Shown piece after piece: positions 21,481 through 32,999 of a stretch of 64,000 nt of DNA (the stretch's first letter is position 1; every line of letters starts with the position of its first letter). The translations under genes and the position numbers were made by a program. The notes beneath the pieces were generated by a model. That model had not been told where the DNA came from and made no database searches. It was given only the letters and a program-made list of their open reading frames with translations. Source of the DNA: Bubalus kerabau (Eukaryota > Chordata > Mammalia > Artiodactyla > Bovidae); the NCBI RefSeq assembly GCF_029407905.1, contig NC_073643.1, forward strand, positions 42,380,501 to 42,444,500, written 5' to 3'.

Positions 21481-22429
21481 ATTTGGGGATAAATACTAAT
21501 GCTGTCTCTCCATAAATTTATGAAATAGACAACCCTGTTAAGTTTGAATGTACTTGAGTTTGCTGTGTAGCAAAGGCTGAAGGGTAGTTATTTAAAAGAA
21601 ATCATAATGACTTTACTGATTTAATGGTGCCAAAAATATTTGCATTTTTAAAATACTCTTCCTTCAAACTGTCCTCCCAAGCCTCATTGATTTTCCAGAA
21701 TGTTGGGCCAATCCAGTGGTATTTTCACTGGGTTTCAGTTTCATTGGTATCAGTGGAATAAATCACATCGCCAACCTATCTAAGGTCATAATGTTCAGCC
21801 ATAAATGGATAAAGCGTTTTGATTTATTATTCATGTAGATAACAATACTCAGGATGAGGAAGAAACATTCCCTTTTATACCATAAATTTTGTCTGGTGAC
21901 ATTTAAAAAATGTCTTCCAGAGCCCAGACCTCTGATCCATGGACTTTCTTTCCTTTTGTTAATGGTACCATATTTTTCTTTCCTCATTTCTCCTTTATCT
22001 CCTTAATACTGAAGGTGGCACATTTTCCAAGTTCCTTTGAAGAGAAACCATCATGTGAGCAAAATTAATAAAGAGCAATTTAAAAACAGACTTCTGAATG
22101 TTCTAGGAAATAGGCAGTTTTGCATGGCAAGCACTTGAACTCAGGGGTGATTTACTATTCATTTGACTACGGTGAATAATCAGGATTTGCATGGTAGATT
22201 GGAGTTATTGAGATTTTTTTTAACCCTAAAGAAGAAGTTTGAGAATGTATGTCTTTAAAATTTGAATTTACTGGAATTCACGTTTCAAGAGACAGAGAAC
22301 TTTCTACCTAGAAGGAACCTTGGAAATGACATGGTTAAGTTCTCTATATAATATATATAAAACTTTGAATGTTTTATAAAAACTGGATTGATAATAGAAA
22401 TTTTATGAGGGTGCATTAGTATAGAAGAG
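21481..22429. other. Single-copy-looking sequence, no gene seen
   Basis: No repeat assigned with confidence. 22300-22350 (AGGAACCTTGGAAATGACAT) is faintly MIR/L2-like. Confidence 0.35.
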
Positions 22430-22517
22430 ATTGTTTCCTCCTTTACTTTTCTCCTGCTTCCTTCTCTCCTTCTCTCTCTCCCTTCCTTTTTTTTTTTTTC
22501 TTTGCTTTTTTCTTTTA
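22430..22517. repeat. Pyrimidine-rich tract
   Basis: Nearly uninterrupted C/T: TCTCTCTCTCCCTTCC followed by a 13-T run and TCTTTGCTTTTTTC. Low-complexity (polypyrimidine) sequence. Confidence 0.85.
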
Positions 22518-22724
22518 AAACACTAAAGCCCTTTACTCAGAGAAAATCTTGCCAAAAGCTCAATAGGTGAAATAAAGTTATTCTTTTTGAATACAGAGTG
22601 GGGCTGGACCCTACAATGCCTTAACTTTTCTCTACCACATGGACCCTCAGAGTACCCTACTGAGTCCTTGGTTTTCCATGATCACAGTTTAAAAGCTGAA
22701 GAGAGCTGAATAACTTATTAATCA

Positions 22725-22930
22725 ACACATTATGTGCCAGGTGCTCTCCTAAACATTTTATAAATATTAACTTATTTAATTCTAAAAATAACTGATGGCT
22801 ATGATTATTATCCTCATTTTACAGATGGTGAAAGTGAAGCACAAAGGAGTTAAATAAGTTTCCTGAGATCACACAGATATTAAAAATGGCAGGACCTGGA
22901 CAGTCTTGTTCCAGAATCCTGTTCTTACCC
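22725..22930 (-). mobile_element. MIR SINE, antisense
   Basis: Contains TTATGTGCCAGGTGCTCTCC, the MIR core TATCCTCATTTTACAGATGG, and CCTGAGATCACACAGATATT, in the antisense order of MIR. Clearly old. Confidence 0.8.
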
Positions 22931-22968
22931 AGAAGGCTTTGCAGTTTCTCCCTAGCAGCAGCCATTAC

Positions 22969-23190
22969 ATGCAATGATTATTAGGTGTTAGGCATTATAC
23001 TAGGAGTTCTGCATGTTTTATCATAGCCAATGCTGCCAAAGTAGCCAGAGAGGTAACAGTATTATCCCCAGTATATGGATGCAGGAAATGAGGCATAAGG
23101 AAATTTCATAGCATTCCTTTTAGGTGGAAACCCAGGGTTTGAACCTTCATAGTTTGGCTTCAGAGCCTATGCTATTACCCACTTGTGTCA
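22969..23190 (-). mobile_element. MIR SINE, antisense, second copy
   Basis: TTAGGTGTTAGGCATTATAC, ATTATCCCCAGTATATGGAT, GGAAATGAGGCATAAGGAAA and TTGAACCTTCATAGTTTGGC follow the antisense MIR order. A separate copy right after the previous MIR. Confidence 0.7.
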
Positions 23191-23359
23191 TAGGCTCCCC
23201 TAAGAGTGAAAGCATTTGTTTGTTGTTGAAGAGTCATGATGCTTTTCATTTTCCTTCATGTTGAGTTCACATTGTCTAACACTACCAAGAGGAGCCTCCC
23301 AGTTCCTCTCCCAGGGCAGGGTCATGCCCAGAGGAAATTTAGTATCTTAGTGTTCCCTA

Positions 23360-23584
23360 CTGCTGCGGCTTAGCTGCTCAGTCCTGTCTGACTCATTGCA
23401 ACCCCAAGGCTCCAGTCGAAGGACTGTAGCCCACCAGGCTCCTCTGTCCATGGGACTTTCCAGGCCAGAATACTGGAGTGGGTAACCATTCCCTTCTCCG
23501 GGGGATCTTCCCGACCCAGGAATCTAACTGGGGTCTCCTGCATTGCAGGCAGATTCTTTACCAGCTGAGCTACTAGGGAAGGCC
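23360..23584 (-). mobile_element. Bov-tA SINE, antisense
   Basis: Complete element on the minus strand, ending in the antisense tRNA head (ACCAGCTGAGCTACTAGGGA). TSD TAGTGTTCCCTA (23348-23359) / TAGTGTTCTTTA (23585-23596), 10 of 12 matching. Confidence 0.92.
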
Positions 23585-23596
23585 TAGTGTTCTTTA

Positions 23597-24625
23597 TCTT
23601 ATATCTGTTCTCATATTTGCCTTCTGATCCTTCTCAAATTAGCTTGCTTAATTTTCTCAGTATTCTCTGCATCTCTACTAAGCAATGCATGCCATCAAGT
23701 AATCATACTTTCCTGACAAAGATTGATGGCTCTCCTCTATCTATCTCCTATGTTTTGACTTAATCCTCCTGGATATATAATGTTTTTGTTTTGTTTGATA
23801 ATTTCAGTTGTAGAAATATGAGACCCTATTGCAGACTAATAGTAGAGAACCTTTCTCTTCATTCAATGCTGGTCCAGCTAAAGAACTATGTATCTAGAAC
23901 AGTTATATCTAGCATACAAGCATAAGGTGATTCTTATAGCAGGAGCAAAGAGAAGCCTTATGGTGGTGTAAGATCTAGTACACATGGGTGACTGAGTTTA
24001 TGCTGTTCACTGAGCTGTGCTGTGCTTTGGCCCTTTATCTGCTGGGCAGAAATTTTGTAGGAGAAGCATGGTCTTGTGAAGAGTGTTGGCTGCCATGTGA
24101 CCTTCAATACTGGCAAGGTAGAAAGCAGTGCTTTGTTAACTGTAATAATGTGTTACTTTTAGGAATTATAGTTTGTTGCTTAGGACTTGTTATGCCTTTG
24201 TCAATTTCCTCTTAATATTTACCAATGACTTTAGCTTCTTGAGTTAAATCGTGAGTAAACATGGTGATTTCCAGGGACCATTGAGTAGAGATATACCTAC
24301 TGAGGCAAATCAAAACATATGGAAATCTCAGTCCTCAAAGCCTCCTATCCCGAGAGAGGGCAACATTTGAGAATGTGATCTTTTACTTCTTTCCTAAGGA
24401 AAAGGAGTGCTACAAAATTAAAATAGATAGGCCATGATTCTACCAATTTAAAGGTAAGAGAATTCTTACAGTTAGAAAGACATGCTCATTTCATATAAAG
24501 GTACAATTTCTTCAGATTGTATTCACTCATGAAGGAGTAATTTAGTAGGATCAGTACCTTACCCAGAAAGAGATTGAGGAATACATTAGATTAAATTGAT
24601 TCCTGATAGTAGCCCCTGACATAAC
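23597..24625. other. Single-copy-looking sequence
   Basis: No repeat or exon recognised. The 75-codon plus frame at 23988-24215 has no identifiable motif. Confidence 0.35.
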
Positions 24626-25113
24626 TGTTCTCAGTTTGCTATAAAATACTCATATATATATATATATATATAATACTCATATATAAATATATACTTTATT
24701 TATTTTTAAGTTCAAGAGGTCAGAAGTCTGAAATGGATTTCATCAGGATTAAATCAAGGTGTTGGCAGGCTGAATTTCTTTCTGGAGTCTCACAGGAAGA
24801 ACCTGTTTCCTTCTCTTTTCCAGCTTCTAGAAGTTGCCCACATTCCTTTACTTGTGGTCCTCTTTCATGTTCAAAGCCAGCAATGGCCAAGTTATCTTTC
24901 TCATATTCTGTCACTCTAAGCCTTCTCTCTCTTTTCATATTTAAGGACCCTTGCAATACATTGAGTCCACCTAAATAATAATGGATAATCTATTTTAAGG
25001 TTAAATAATTAGAGACCTCAGTTCCATCTACCAACTTAATTCTTCTTTGTCATTTACGTAACATAGTCACAAATTCTAAGGATTAGGTTGAAGACATTAT
25101 TCTGCCTACTACA
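24626..25113 (+). mobile_element. MLT1-type LTR carrying a TA microsatellite
   Basis: Starts near TGTTCTCAGTTTGCTATAAA; after a TA-rich block it continues with GAGGTCAGAAGTCTGAAATG, TCAAGGTGTTGGCAGGCTGA and TTCTCTCTCTTTTCATATTT, and ends TTCTGCCTACTACA. The order matches the MaLR LTR at 15158, more diverged. Old solo LTR without internal sequence. Confidence 0.65.
24645..24695. repeat. (TA)n microsatellite
   Basis: A perfect AT run interrupted once by AATACTC, then further ATATAAATATATAC. It sits where the LTR should carry its early poly-A/T motif. Confidence 0.9.
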
Positions 25114-25401
25114 TGTGAGTATAATATTTTTGGAAGTACATTTATATCAATATCTGTCATGGTTAAAGCTCCATAGCTATGCTAAAGATGAAGGGGGCCT
25201 TGGGGATTCTGGCTTTGTATATTTGCTTGTTTTTGTATTCAGATTGAACATGATCTAAGCAGTGGAGCTAAAAGTTCTATCTCAAGTCAGGGAGCTTCAC
25301 TAGATGAGAAACCTACTAGAGGCTGGGAATTAGGATATAAGCTCTGCAAGGCAAATTATGATCCCCCTGTAGGGGATTCAAATAAAGACACTTAAGTAAA
25401 G

Positions 25402-26297
25402 TCACCTGCTTATTTAACTGATATGCAGAGTACATCATGAGAAACACTGGGCTGGAGGAAGCACAAGCTGGAATCAAGACTGCTGGGAGAAATATCAATA
25501 ACCTCAGATATGCAGATGACACTACCCTTATGGCAGAAAGTGAAGAGGAACTAAAAAGCCTCTTGAAGAAAGTGAAAGTGGAGAGTGAAAAAGTTGGCTT
25601 AAAGCTCAACATTCAGAAAACGAAGATCATGGCATCTGGTCCCATCACTTCATGGGAAATAGATGGGGAAACAGGGGAAACAGTGGAAACAGTGGCAGAC
25701 TTTATTTTTTGGGCTCCAAAATCACTGCAGATGGTGATTGCAGCCATGAAATTAAAAGATGCTTACTCCTTGGAAGGAAAGTTATGACCAACCTAGACAG
25801 CATATTCAAAAGCAGAGACATTACTTTGCCAACAAAGGTCCATCTAGTCAAGGCTATGGTTTTTCCAGTGGTCATATATGGATGTGAGAGTTGGACTATA
25901 AAGAAAGATGAGTGCCAAAGAATTGATGCTTTTGAACTGTGGTGTTGGAGAAGACTCGAGAGTCCCTTGGACTGCAAGGAGATCCAACCAATCCTTTCTA
26001 AAGGAGATCAGTCCTGGGTGTTCATTGGAAGGACTGATTTTGAAGCTGAAACTCCAATCCTTTCGCCACCTGATGTGAAGAGCTGACTCATTTGAAAAGA
26101 CCCTGATGCTGGGAAAGATTGAGGGCAGGAGGAGAAAGGGATGACAGAGGATGAGATGGTTGGATGGCATCACTGACTCGATGAACATGGGTTTGGGTGA
26201 ACTCTGGGAGTTGGTGATGGACAGGGAGGCCTGGCGTGCTGCGGTTCATGGGGTCGCAGAGTCGGACACAACTGAGAGAATGATCTGAACTGAACTG
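25402..26297 (+). mobile_element. BovB (RTE) LINE, 5'-truncated
   Basis: Begins TCACCTGCTTATTTAACTGA in the reverse-transcriptase domain. YADD is at 25509-25520. The reading frame is open from 25437 to 25787 (MRNTGLEEAQAGIKTAGR onward), then continues in another frame from 25652 to 26086 through SWTIKKDECQRIDAFELWCW, so at least one frameshift lies near 25710 in a GGGAAACAGTGGAAACAG repeat. It ends GAACTGAACTGA. A flanking AAGTAAAG (25394-25401, 26298-26305) is the likely TSD. Dead copy, similar to the 18.2-kb BovB. Confidence 0.95.
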
Positions 26298-26305
26298 AAG
26301 TAAAG

Positions 26306-26905
26306 ACAATCACAGTTTCTTTCTTGGAAACACTGTCTCTTTCATGATAAGCTGAAAATTAAAAAATCATGATGGAGAAGAAAAAGGGAACAGTGTCTGA
26401 GAGGCAGAGTAACTTCCCAGGATGAATTGCCATAATAATGTGAAAGAATTTCTAGAAGTTCAACATCCTCAATAACTTCAAGATACAGTAAGACATGTGA
26501 GAGAATAAGCTAAGACTAAAAGAAAGCAAGATGACTGGAAAAGGAGACAGCTTAAACAAGAAAACATGGCAAAGAGACTGGAATGTCATACAATTAAAAT
26601 CTGCATTAGAAGCTGGAAGAAAAAATATCAGCATTTAAACTATATGTATATCACTAATTTTGAAGGAAAATTGTTATATTATGTCAAAATGAAGAAAGAA
26701 AACCAATAAAAGTTAATGAAATAGAGAAGATTAAAAATACAGAAGACAGAGCTCATAGACTTAAACATTAGACAACATATAAGAATTATAGATGTACTTG
26801 AGGCAACGATTGGAATACAAGTGATAATCAAAAATTAATAAAAGCTCTTTTTAGTTAAAATAAAAACAAAACCAAAAAAGCCTCAGTATGCAAATTGAAG
26901 GAACT
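26306..26905. other. A-rich unassigned sequence
   Basis: Purine-rich and AT-rich with L1-like flavour (many AAAGAAG runs) but no phrase I can assign to a family. Confidence 0.3.
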
Positions 26906-26913
26906 TTCCATAC

Positions 26914-27035
26914 TCTGCTGCTGCTGCTGCTGCTGCTGCTAAGTCGCTTCAGTCGTGTCCGACTCTGTGCGACCCCATAGACGGCAGCTCACCAGGCTCC
27001 CTCGTCCCTGGGACAGGCAACATTAATGAAAAGGA
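26914..27035 (-). mobile_element. Bov-A2 fragment with (CTG)8 and 5' filler
   Basis: The antisense Bov-A2 3' end starts with eight CTG units (26915-26938), continues to GTCCCTGGGACAGG, and then breaks into about 17 bases that are not SINE sequence. Flanking TTCCATAC at 26906-26913 and 27036-27043 looks like the TSD, which would place the extra bases at the SINE's truncated 5' end. Confidence 0.75.
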
Positions 27036-27387
27036 TTCCATACCATTACAACTTGGTAATTTATTTTTTTAATTACAGCAATAAGGAAAAAAAATCCTTT
27101 AAATATGTAGGCAAGGAAAACAATTTACCTTACAAAGAAGCAGCAGTCAGACTGGTCCTTTTAAAAATGTTACACTATATATAATAATATATATAATAAT
27201 AGGTGCTATTGCTATAAAATCTAAAAAAATTTTTGCTTGAAACAGTTTGTATAGTGTGCCCAAGAAAGGTAAATAGAGTCAAGTTTCTTTCACTTGTAAA
27301 AGTAACAAAGAAATTCTCAAATATGCAAGAAAGAGGAAAACATGCAACCTCTTTATTAGGGAAATGACATAAAGATATAGGTCAGGT

Positions 27388-27566
27388 CAGTGCTCCTCAA
27401 AGTGAGGTTCAGGGCTCAGTAACATCAGCATTATCTGGAAACCAGTACAGAGTCTCAGGTCTACCCCAAGCCTCCTGAAGCTAAGTTCTGTGTATGGATT
27501 GCAGCTATCTCATGTTAACAGTTTTTCAAGGAGATTCTTACGTTCATTAAAATTTAGGAAGTAGTG
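27388..27566 (+). mobile_element. MER5-like hAT-Charlie MITE
   Basis: 179 bp from CAGTGCTCCTCAAAGTGAGG to TTTAGGAAGTAGTG, with the middle AACATCAGCATTATCTGGAA as in MER5-type elements. TSD GGTCAGGT (27380-27387) / GTTCAGGT (27567-27574), 7 of 8. Non-autonomous, mobilised in the distant past by a hAT transposase. Confidence 0.8.
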
Positions 27567-27574
27567 GTTCAGGT

Positions 27575-28559
27575 GACTGAGAGAGAAATCAAATTTAAGA
27601 ATTCGGTAATGGAAATAAATGATATTAAGGAATTGACCATTAATAATGAAACCAATTAAAAGTGACATTTAAATAATTATAATTTTATAACACTGTATAC
27701 AAATGTAAACTCATACTTTTGAAAAACAAAATATGTAATGTAAAATTATGCTTAAGAAGTATTAAATGTGTAATGCTTTAATACTTGAAACCAATAATAA
27801 TAAAAATCTAAAATCATATTTAGAGAGTCCAGAAATAAAACTCTGATAATTCCTCATTTTTTTCTAGGTGTAGACTCAACAATTTCAAGTGTTTAGTATT
27901 TTCAAGGTTTATTTATTCTTTCAACAAGGTTTGCTTATTCATTCAATAAACATTAATATTCTTTTTAGTATACCAGGTATCACTATTAGAAATAAAAGTA
28001 GGTTGCATGACTTCCAAATCAATAGAGAGATAAAAGAATGTGCAGTCTAAATCACCAGATAAAAGAATGAAGCAAAGAAATTAACACTGAAGAATGAAGT
28101 ATAAAATAAGATCATAAAGATGCAGCCGAACAAGTCCTTTATGCCAACACAAATAAATAGTGTTAAGTCCTCTATTGGGAAAAAGGGCAGATATTTTGAC
28201 CACATAGTCCACCTGAATATTGATGTTCAGCAAGAGTCTGTTATATATTCACAAAACGCCATGGTTTTAGCGTTGTCATCCTTTAAGTGTTACGCTGGCT
28301 CACATTACCTGAATGATGCTGGGAAACATTAAACCTGTTTGGTTTGAATTTTCTTATGTGTAAAGTAGGAATGATATTTTCTATGTACCTTACACATTGA
28401 GAAGGGCAAATGTGAATATGAGAGCATTTTGTGAAGCTGAATCTCATTATAAAATAATCACTTAGCTAGTCCATTAAAATACAAAGAATTTCCATTTACG
28501 CTAATAAGCAAAATCTAAACATGGCTATGGAGAAGAGATATAGTAAAATAAAGTGACAT
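27575..28559. other. AT-rich sequence with a faint L2-like piece
   Basis: 27930-27985 (TTCATTCAATAAACATTAAT, ACCAGGTATCACTATTAGAA) resembles an old L2/MIR end. The rest is unassigned. The 70-codon frame at 28120-28332 has no recognisable motif. Confidence 0.35.
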
Positions 28560-29082
28560 CAAGATTTTTTTAAATGTATGGACAAGATTTATCAGGCAAA
28601 AGCAAAATGAAACAAAAAGTAATCTTGGCAATATTTAGACAAAATAGAATCAAAGACCATAAAAATATTAAGTTTGATCAAGAAGATTATATTTATTTTC
28701 AAATAGGCTTCACAGTGAAGATAAGACAATGTTGAATTTTCATTGACATATTAATAGCCTCAAATACATGAAACCAAGATGTTAGAAATATAAAGAAAAT
28801 TTGATAGAAATAGAATTGTTGTCTGAGACTTCAATATACTTTTATTGATCTTTCATAGATCAGATAAATATAGAATACATAGAGTGTTTTAATAATCTAA
28901 TACAGCTGATTTAATAAACATTTGTTGAACTTTGTTCCTAAAAAATAAAAGTCATACTTCAAGAAGCAATGAAGCATTTAGAATAAAATTGATCATATAT
29001 TATACCTCAAAGAAAACCATATTAAATTATGAAACATAAAACATTTACAGGCTACATGTTCTACCTGTAATGAAGTGAAACT

Positions 29083-29360
29083 GCTGCTGCTGCTGCTGCT
29101 AAGTCACATCAGTCATGGCTGTCTCTGTGCGACCCCATAGATGGCAGCCCACCAGGCTCCCCCGTCCCTGGGATTCTCCAGGCAAGAACACTGGAGTGCA
29201 TTGCCATTTCCTTCCTCAATGCATGAAAGTGAAAAGTGAAAGTGAAGTCGCTCAGTTGTGTCTGACTCTTAGCGACCCCATGGACTGCAGCCTACTAGGC
29301 TCCTCCATCCAGGGATTTTCCAGGCAAAAATACTGGAGTGGGTTGCCATTGCCTTCTCCG
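29083..29360 (-). mobile_element. Bov-A2 SINE, antisense
   Basis: Starts with the (CTG)n-complement tail and AAGTCACATCAGTCATGG, has two units, ends GCCTTCTCCG. TSD GAAGTGAAACT (29072-29082) / GAAATGAAACT (29361-29371). Confidence 0.92.
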
Positions 29361-29579
29361 GAAATGAAACTAGAAATTAATAATAGAAGTTTAAATGCAA
29401 AGCTCAACGACTTGGAAAACAACAATACAGAAACAAAAAATAAAAACTTCTCTTAAAGAATTCTAGGTTCAAAAGAAAAGCAATCCTAGTGTAATAAATG
29501 GTTGGAAAAATGAGAACTCTATGTATCCACATTTTAAATGACCAAAGCTGCATTTAGCAGAAAATTAATAGCCATAACC

Positions 29580-29642
29580 AGAGGAGCCTGGTGGGCTACA
29601 GTTCATGGGGTTGCAAGAGTCCAGCATGACTAACACTTTCAC
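29580..29642 (+). mobile_element. Bov-tA 3' fragment
   Basis: Only GAGGAGCCTGGTGGGCTACA through CAGCATGACTAACACTTTCA remains, the last ~60 bp of a Bov-tA. Confidence 0.75.
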
Positions 29643-30119
29643 TGTTAACGTTTAAGAGCTCTCATTGTTAAAAGAAAGTAACAAAATCATTCTACAGAAA
29701 ACAAAAGTAATAAATTAATAGCCTCCTCTTTCATATTAAACAACACAACAAACAAACAATACTCATTCAGTAAACAGGTTCTTTACCACTAATGACATGG
29801 CAGAAACCTAAGTTAGGAAAGGCTGAACATACAAATCATATTACAAGGTAAATATCAGAAAACCTATAGCAAGATATGTATTGGAAATATTCTCCTTACT
29901 GCCACAAATGAGATGAATATGCTTGCTATTCCTGTAACTATTTCAACATTGTACTAGTCACTATTCAACACAATCCAAGCCAAAGGATTAAGGTGAAAAG
30001 ATTAAATATGAGTTACATATGGACATAAGAAATAAACCAGTACTGTTTAAAAAGATATAATTATCTGTTTCAAATTCCAAGACACAACTAAAAAATAACA
30101 TTAAAATTGATAGAGTTCA

Positions 30120-30242
30120 GTAATGTACCTTGATTTTGGACATCTGGCCTCCAGAATTGTGAGGATATCAGTTTCTGTTCTTTTATGCACCAAGTTCGTG
30201 GTAATTTGTTATATCAACCACAGGCAGGAAAGGAATACAGCC
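30120..30242 (+). mobile_element. MaLR (MLT1-type) LTR 3' end fragment
   Basis: CTGGCCTCCAGAATTGTGAG, GTTTCTGTTCTTTTATGCAC and GTGGTAATTTGTTATATCAA follow the 3' end of MLT1-type LTRs, including the polyadenylation region. No internal sequence is attached. Confidence 0.6.
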
Positions 30243-30255
30243 AGCTGTAGACCTC

Positions 30256-30400
30256 CCAGAATCTCAGTGTCCTCATTCCTAAACTGTGGTCATAGTATAA
30301 TACCTACATTGCAGTGTTGTTGCCAGGATGAAATGAGAAAATGTGTGAAAGTAGAATCGGAAAGGATGAATCAAGCAAAGAGTAAAAGAGAAAGAATACA
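30256..30400 (+). mobile_element. MIR SINE
   Basis: CTCAGTGTCCTCATTCCTAA, ATAATACCTACATTGCAGTG and TTGCCAGGATGAAATGAGAA match the MIR core in sense orientation. Confidence 0.7.
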
Positions 30401-30769
30401 TTAGGAAAAAAACGTAGATGTCCCTTGTTTGATGTGAGTAATTTGTACTTGATCATCAGATGTTTTACCCAACAATAGTTTCCGAGAGACAACCATTATT
30501 TTAATTGAGAAAAAAGGATAATGTGTAATATGTCAATCCAGCTTGCCAACCAATTTCCTAAAATGTTAGTAAAACACAGTGAAACACACACAATACACAT
30601 ATAATAATCTATGATACTAGGATTTTAAAAATTTACAATTGTATTCTTGAACACTTAACAATTAAATGGTTGTTAAAAACATTTACTTTGTATGTAGCTT
30701 TGCTTTGCTTCCTTCTCTGCAGTTGTCTTTAAGAGTTTCTTAACTCTTCGGTAAATGTGAAAGCCACCA
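30401..30769. other. AT-rich, unassigned
   Basis: No gene or named repeat seen. Confidence 0.3.
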
Positions 30770-30970
30770 TGAATTCTTTTGCAGTGATATTGTGCATAGA
30801 AAAGAAAATATTTCTTCCCTAGAAAAGAAAGTTTTTTGTATTTTTTGATCCAATGATATCATTTCTAGAAATCTTTCAGAAGGAAACAGAGACACAAGCA
30901 GAAATTATAATTATATATAATATTTATAAGTAAAGTAAATATTTTGTTAAATGCTTTCAGTATAAGCACT
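30770..30970 (+). mobile_element. Old L1M-like fragment (copy A of a similar pair)
   Basis: AATTCTTTTGCAGTGATATT, CCCTAGAAAAGAAAGTTTTT and CTTTCAGAAGGAAACAGAGA parallel the sequence at 33520-33700 through about 180 bp. The ending resembles the old L1 phrase 'tctaggaatttatcctaaggaaat'. Confidence 0.5.
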
Positions 30971-31180
30971 CAGTGGCAGGGGGTGGCTCACCTTGATGCT
31001 ATGATGACCTTTTAGCACCTACACGGTCTGAAATATGTCTCTTATGTTGACACTCAGCTTGCTTTTCAAAGTATTTTTTTTTTCCTATCATAATTACTTT
31101 ATTTTCCTCTCTTAATTCAGAACCAGACTACAAGGTAAGGAAAAACACAGAAACAGCTACAGTGTTCCCCATAATTCACA

Positions 31181-32489
31181 GTTACAGTTACAGTTCAGTT
31201 GCTCAGTCATGTCTGACTCTTTGTGACCCCATGGACTGAAGTATGCCAGGCATCCCTGTACATCACCAACTCCCGGAGTTTACTCAAACTCACGTCCATC
31301 AAGTCGGTGATGCCATCCAACCATCTCATCCTCTGTCGGCCCCTTCTCCTCCTGCCTTCAATCTTTCCCAGGATCAGGGTCTATTCAAGTGAGCCAGCTC
31401 TTCCCATCAGGTGGCCAAAGTATTGGAGTTTCAGCTTCAACATCAGTCCCTCAATGAACACTCAGGACTGATCTCCTTTAGAATGGACTGGTTGGATCTC
31501 CTTGTAGTCCAAGGGACTCTCAAGAGTCTTCTCCAACACCACAGTTCAAAAGTATCAATTCTTCGGCATTCAGCTTTCTTTATAGTCCAACTCTCACATC
31601 CATACATGACCACTGGAAAAACCATAGCTTTGACTAGATGGACCTTTGTTGGCAAAGTAATGTCTCTGTTTTTTTAATATGCCGTCTAGGTTGGTCATAA
31701 CTTTTCTTCCAAGGAGCAAGCGTCTTCTAATTTCATGGCTGCAGTCACACTCTGCAGTGATTTTGGAGCCTAGAAAAATAAAGTCTCTCGCTGTTTGCAT
31801 TGCATCCCTGTCTATTTACCATAAAGTGATGGGACCAGATGTCATGATCTTAGTTTTCTGAATATTGAGTTTTAAGCCCACTTTTTCACTCTTCTCTTTC
31901 ACTTTCATCAAGAAGCTTTTTAGTTCTTCTTCACTTTCTACCATAAAGCTGGTGTCATCTGCATATCTGAGGTTATTGATATTTTTCCCAGCAATCTTGA
32001 TTCCAGCCTGTGCTTCATCCAGCCCAGCATTTCTCATGATGTACTCTGCATATCAGTTAAATAAGCAGGGTGACAATATATAGCCTTGACGTACTCCTTT
32101 TCCTATTTGGAACCAGTCTGTTGTTCCATGTCCAGTTCTAACTGTTGCTTCCTAACCTGCATACAGATTTCTCAAGAGGCAGGTCAGGTGGTCTGGTATT
32201 CCCATCTCTTTAAGAATTTTCCACAGTTTGTTGTGATCCACACAGTCAAAGGCTTTGGTATAGTCAATAAAGCAGAAGTAGATGTTTTTCTGGAACTCTC
32301 TTGCTTTTTCAATGATCCAGCAGATGTTGGCAATTTGATCTCTGGTTCCTCTGCCTTTTCTAAATCCATCTTGAACATCTGGAAGTTCATAGTTCACATA
32401 CTGTTGAAGCCTGGCTTGGAGAATTTTGAGAATTACTTTGCTAGCATGTGAGATGAGTGCAATTGTGGGATAGTTTGAGCATTCTTTGG
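31181..32489 (-). mobile_element. BovB (RTE) LINE, antisense, 5'-truncated
   Basis: 1.3 kb on the minus strand from the tail complement (ACAGTTACAGTTCAGTTGCT) to the reverse-transcriptase domain. TSD CATAATTCACA (31170-31180) / CATAATCCATA (32490-32500), 9 of 11. It is in inverted orientation to the 34.5-kb copy 2 kb away. Confidence 0.95.
31443..32489 (-). pseudogene. BovB reverse transcriptase remnant
   Basis: The upstream part (to 32152) reads ISHASKVILKILQARLQQY, then GFRKGRGTRDQIANICWII and motif A FIDYTKAFDCVDH with its aspartate codon at 32263-32265. After a stop near 32055 the next frame (32037-31816) carries MRNAGLDEAQAGIKIAGKN and YADD (31954-31965). A further shifted frame (31655-31443) holds the C-terminal MYGCESWTIKKAECRRID and LLRVPWTTRRSNQSILKEI. 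So both catalytic motifs are preserved, but at least two stops or frameshifts separate them. An open frame extends beyond the BovB boundary to 32610; those residues are flanking DNA. The endonuclease is absent. Confidence 0.9.
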
Positions 32490-32500
32490 CATAATCCATA

Positions 32501-32999
32501 CAAGGTCTTTTTTCAGGCAGATGATATCTCCCATGATATGATATACATGGATCAGGGGCGGGAAGAAACAAAGACCAGATACAGGGAAGGATACTGCACG
32601 TGGTTCTCACAATCTACTGAACATGTTTGGGAAGTATCTCAAGGGTTTTCCTGTATATCATTTTGTCAAAATTTTTGTATTGAGTTTAGTATCATAAATC
32701 TAAATTTTTTGTCAAATGAACATTGGCAAAAAATATCTCTTATGAAATTTGTATTCTAAAAACCAAGAGCCATTTTACCAGGAAAGTGTTAACCAGGGTG
32801 ACACTCTGCAGGCTATGCCTGGATTTGTAAATGTTTAACAGCAGAAAATTAGCACAAAATAGACAGTTACTATAAATAATCAGAAATTTAAAGATGCATA
32901 GAAAAATGGGTAGAATTCTATACAAGTGGCCAATTAGTGGATGGATGACTGTGCAACCTAAAAAGTGATCAGGAAATGTAAATTAAAATCACCCTTACA
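32501..32999. other. Unassigned sequence between BovB and old L1
   Basis: No gene or repeat recognised. Confidence 0.3.

Larger units (their letters stand above)
28560..30110 (+). mobile_element. Old L1/HAL1-like ORF2-region sequence, split by SINEs
   Basis: GAGACTTCAATATACTTTTA, AGATCAGATAAATATAGAAT and TGATTTAATAAACATTTGTT follow the order of L1 ORF2 (the endonuclease-proximal segment). 29360 onward continues with L1-like A-rich text such as GCAAAGCTCAACGACTTGGA. It is too diverged for a frame. A Bov-A2 and a Bov-tA fragment interrupt it. Confidence 0.5.

Noticed and set aside
26915..26938. (CTG)8 as a disease-type triplet repeat
   Set aside because: It is the ordinary CAG-rich tail of a Bov-A2 SINE in antisense.
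32152..32610. 152-codon minus-strand frame that looks like a fused protein
   Set aside because: The part beyond 32489 is flanking DNA outside the BovB target duplication. The fusion is only a chance absence of stops.
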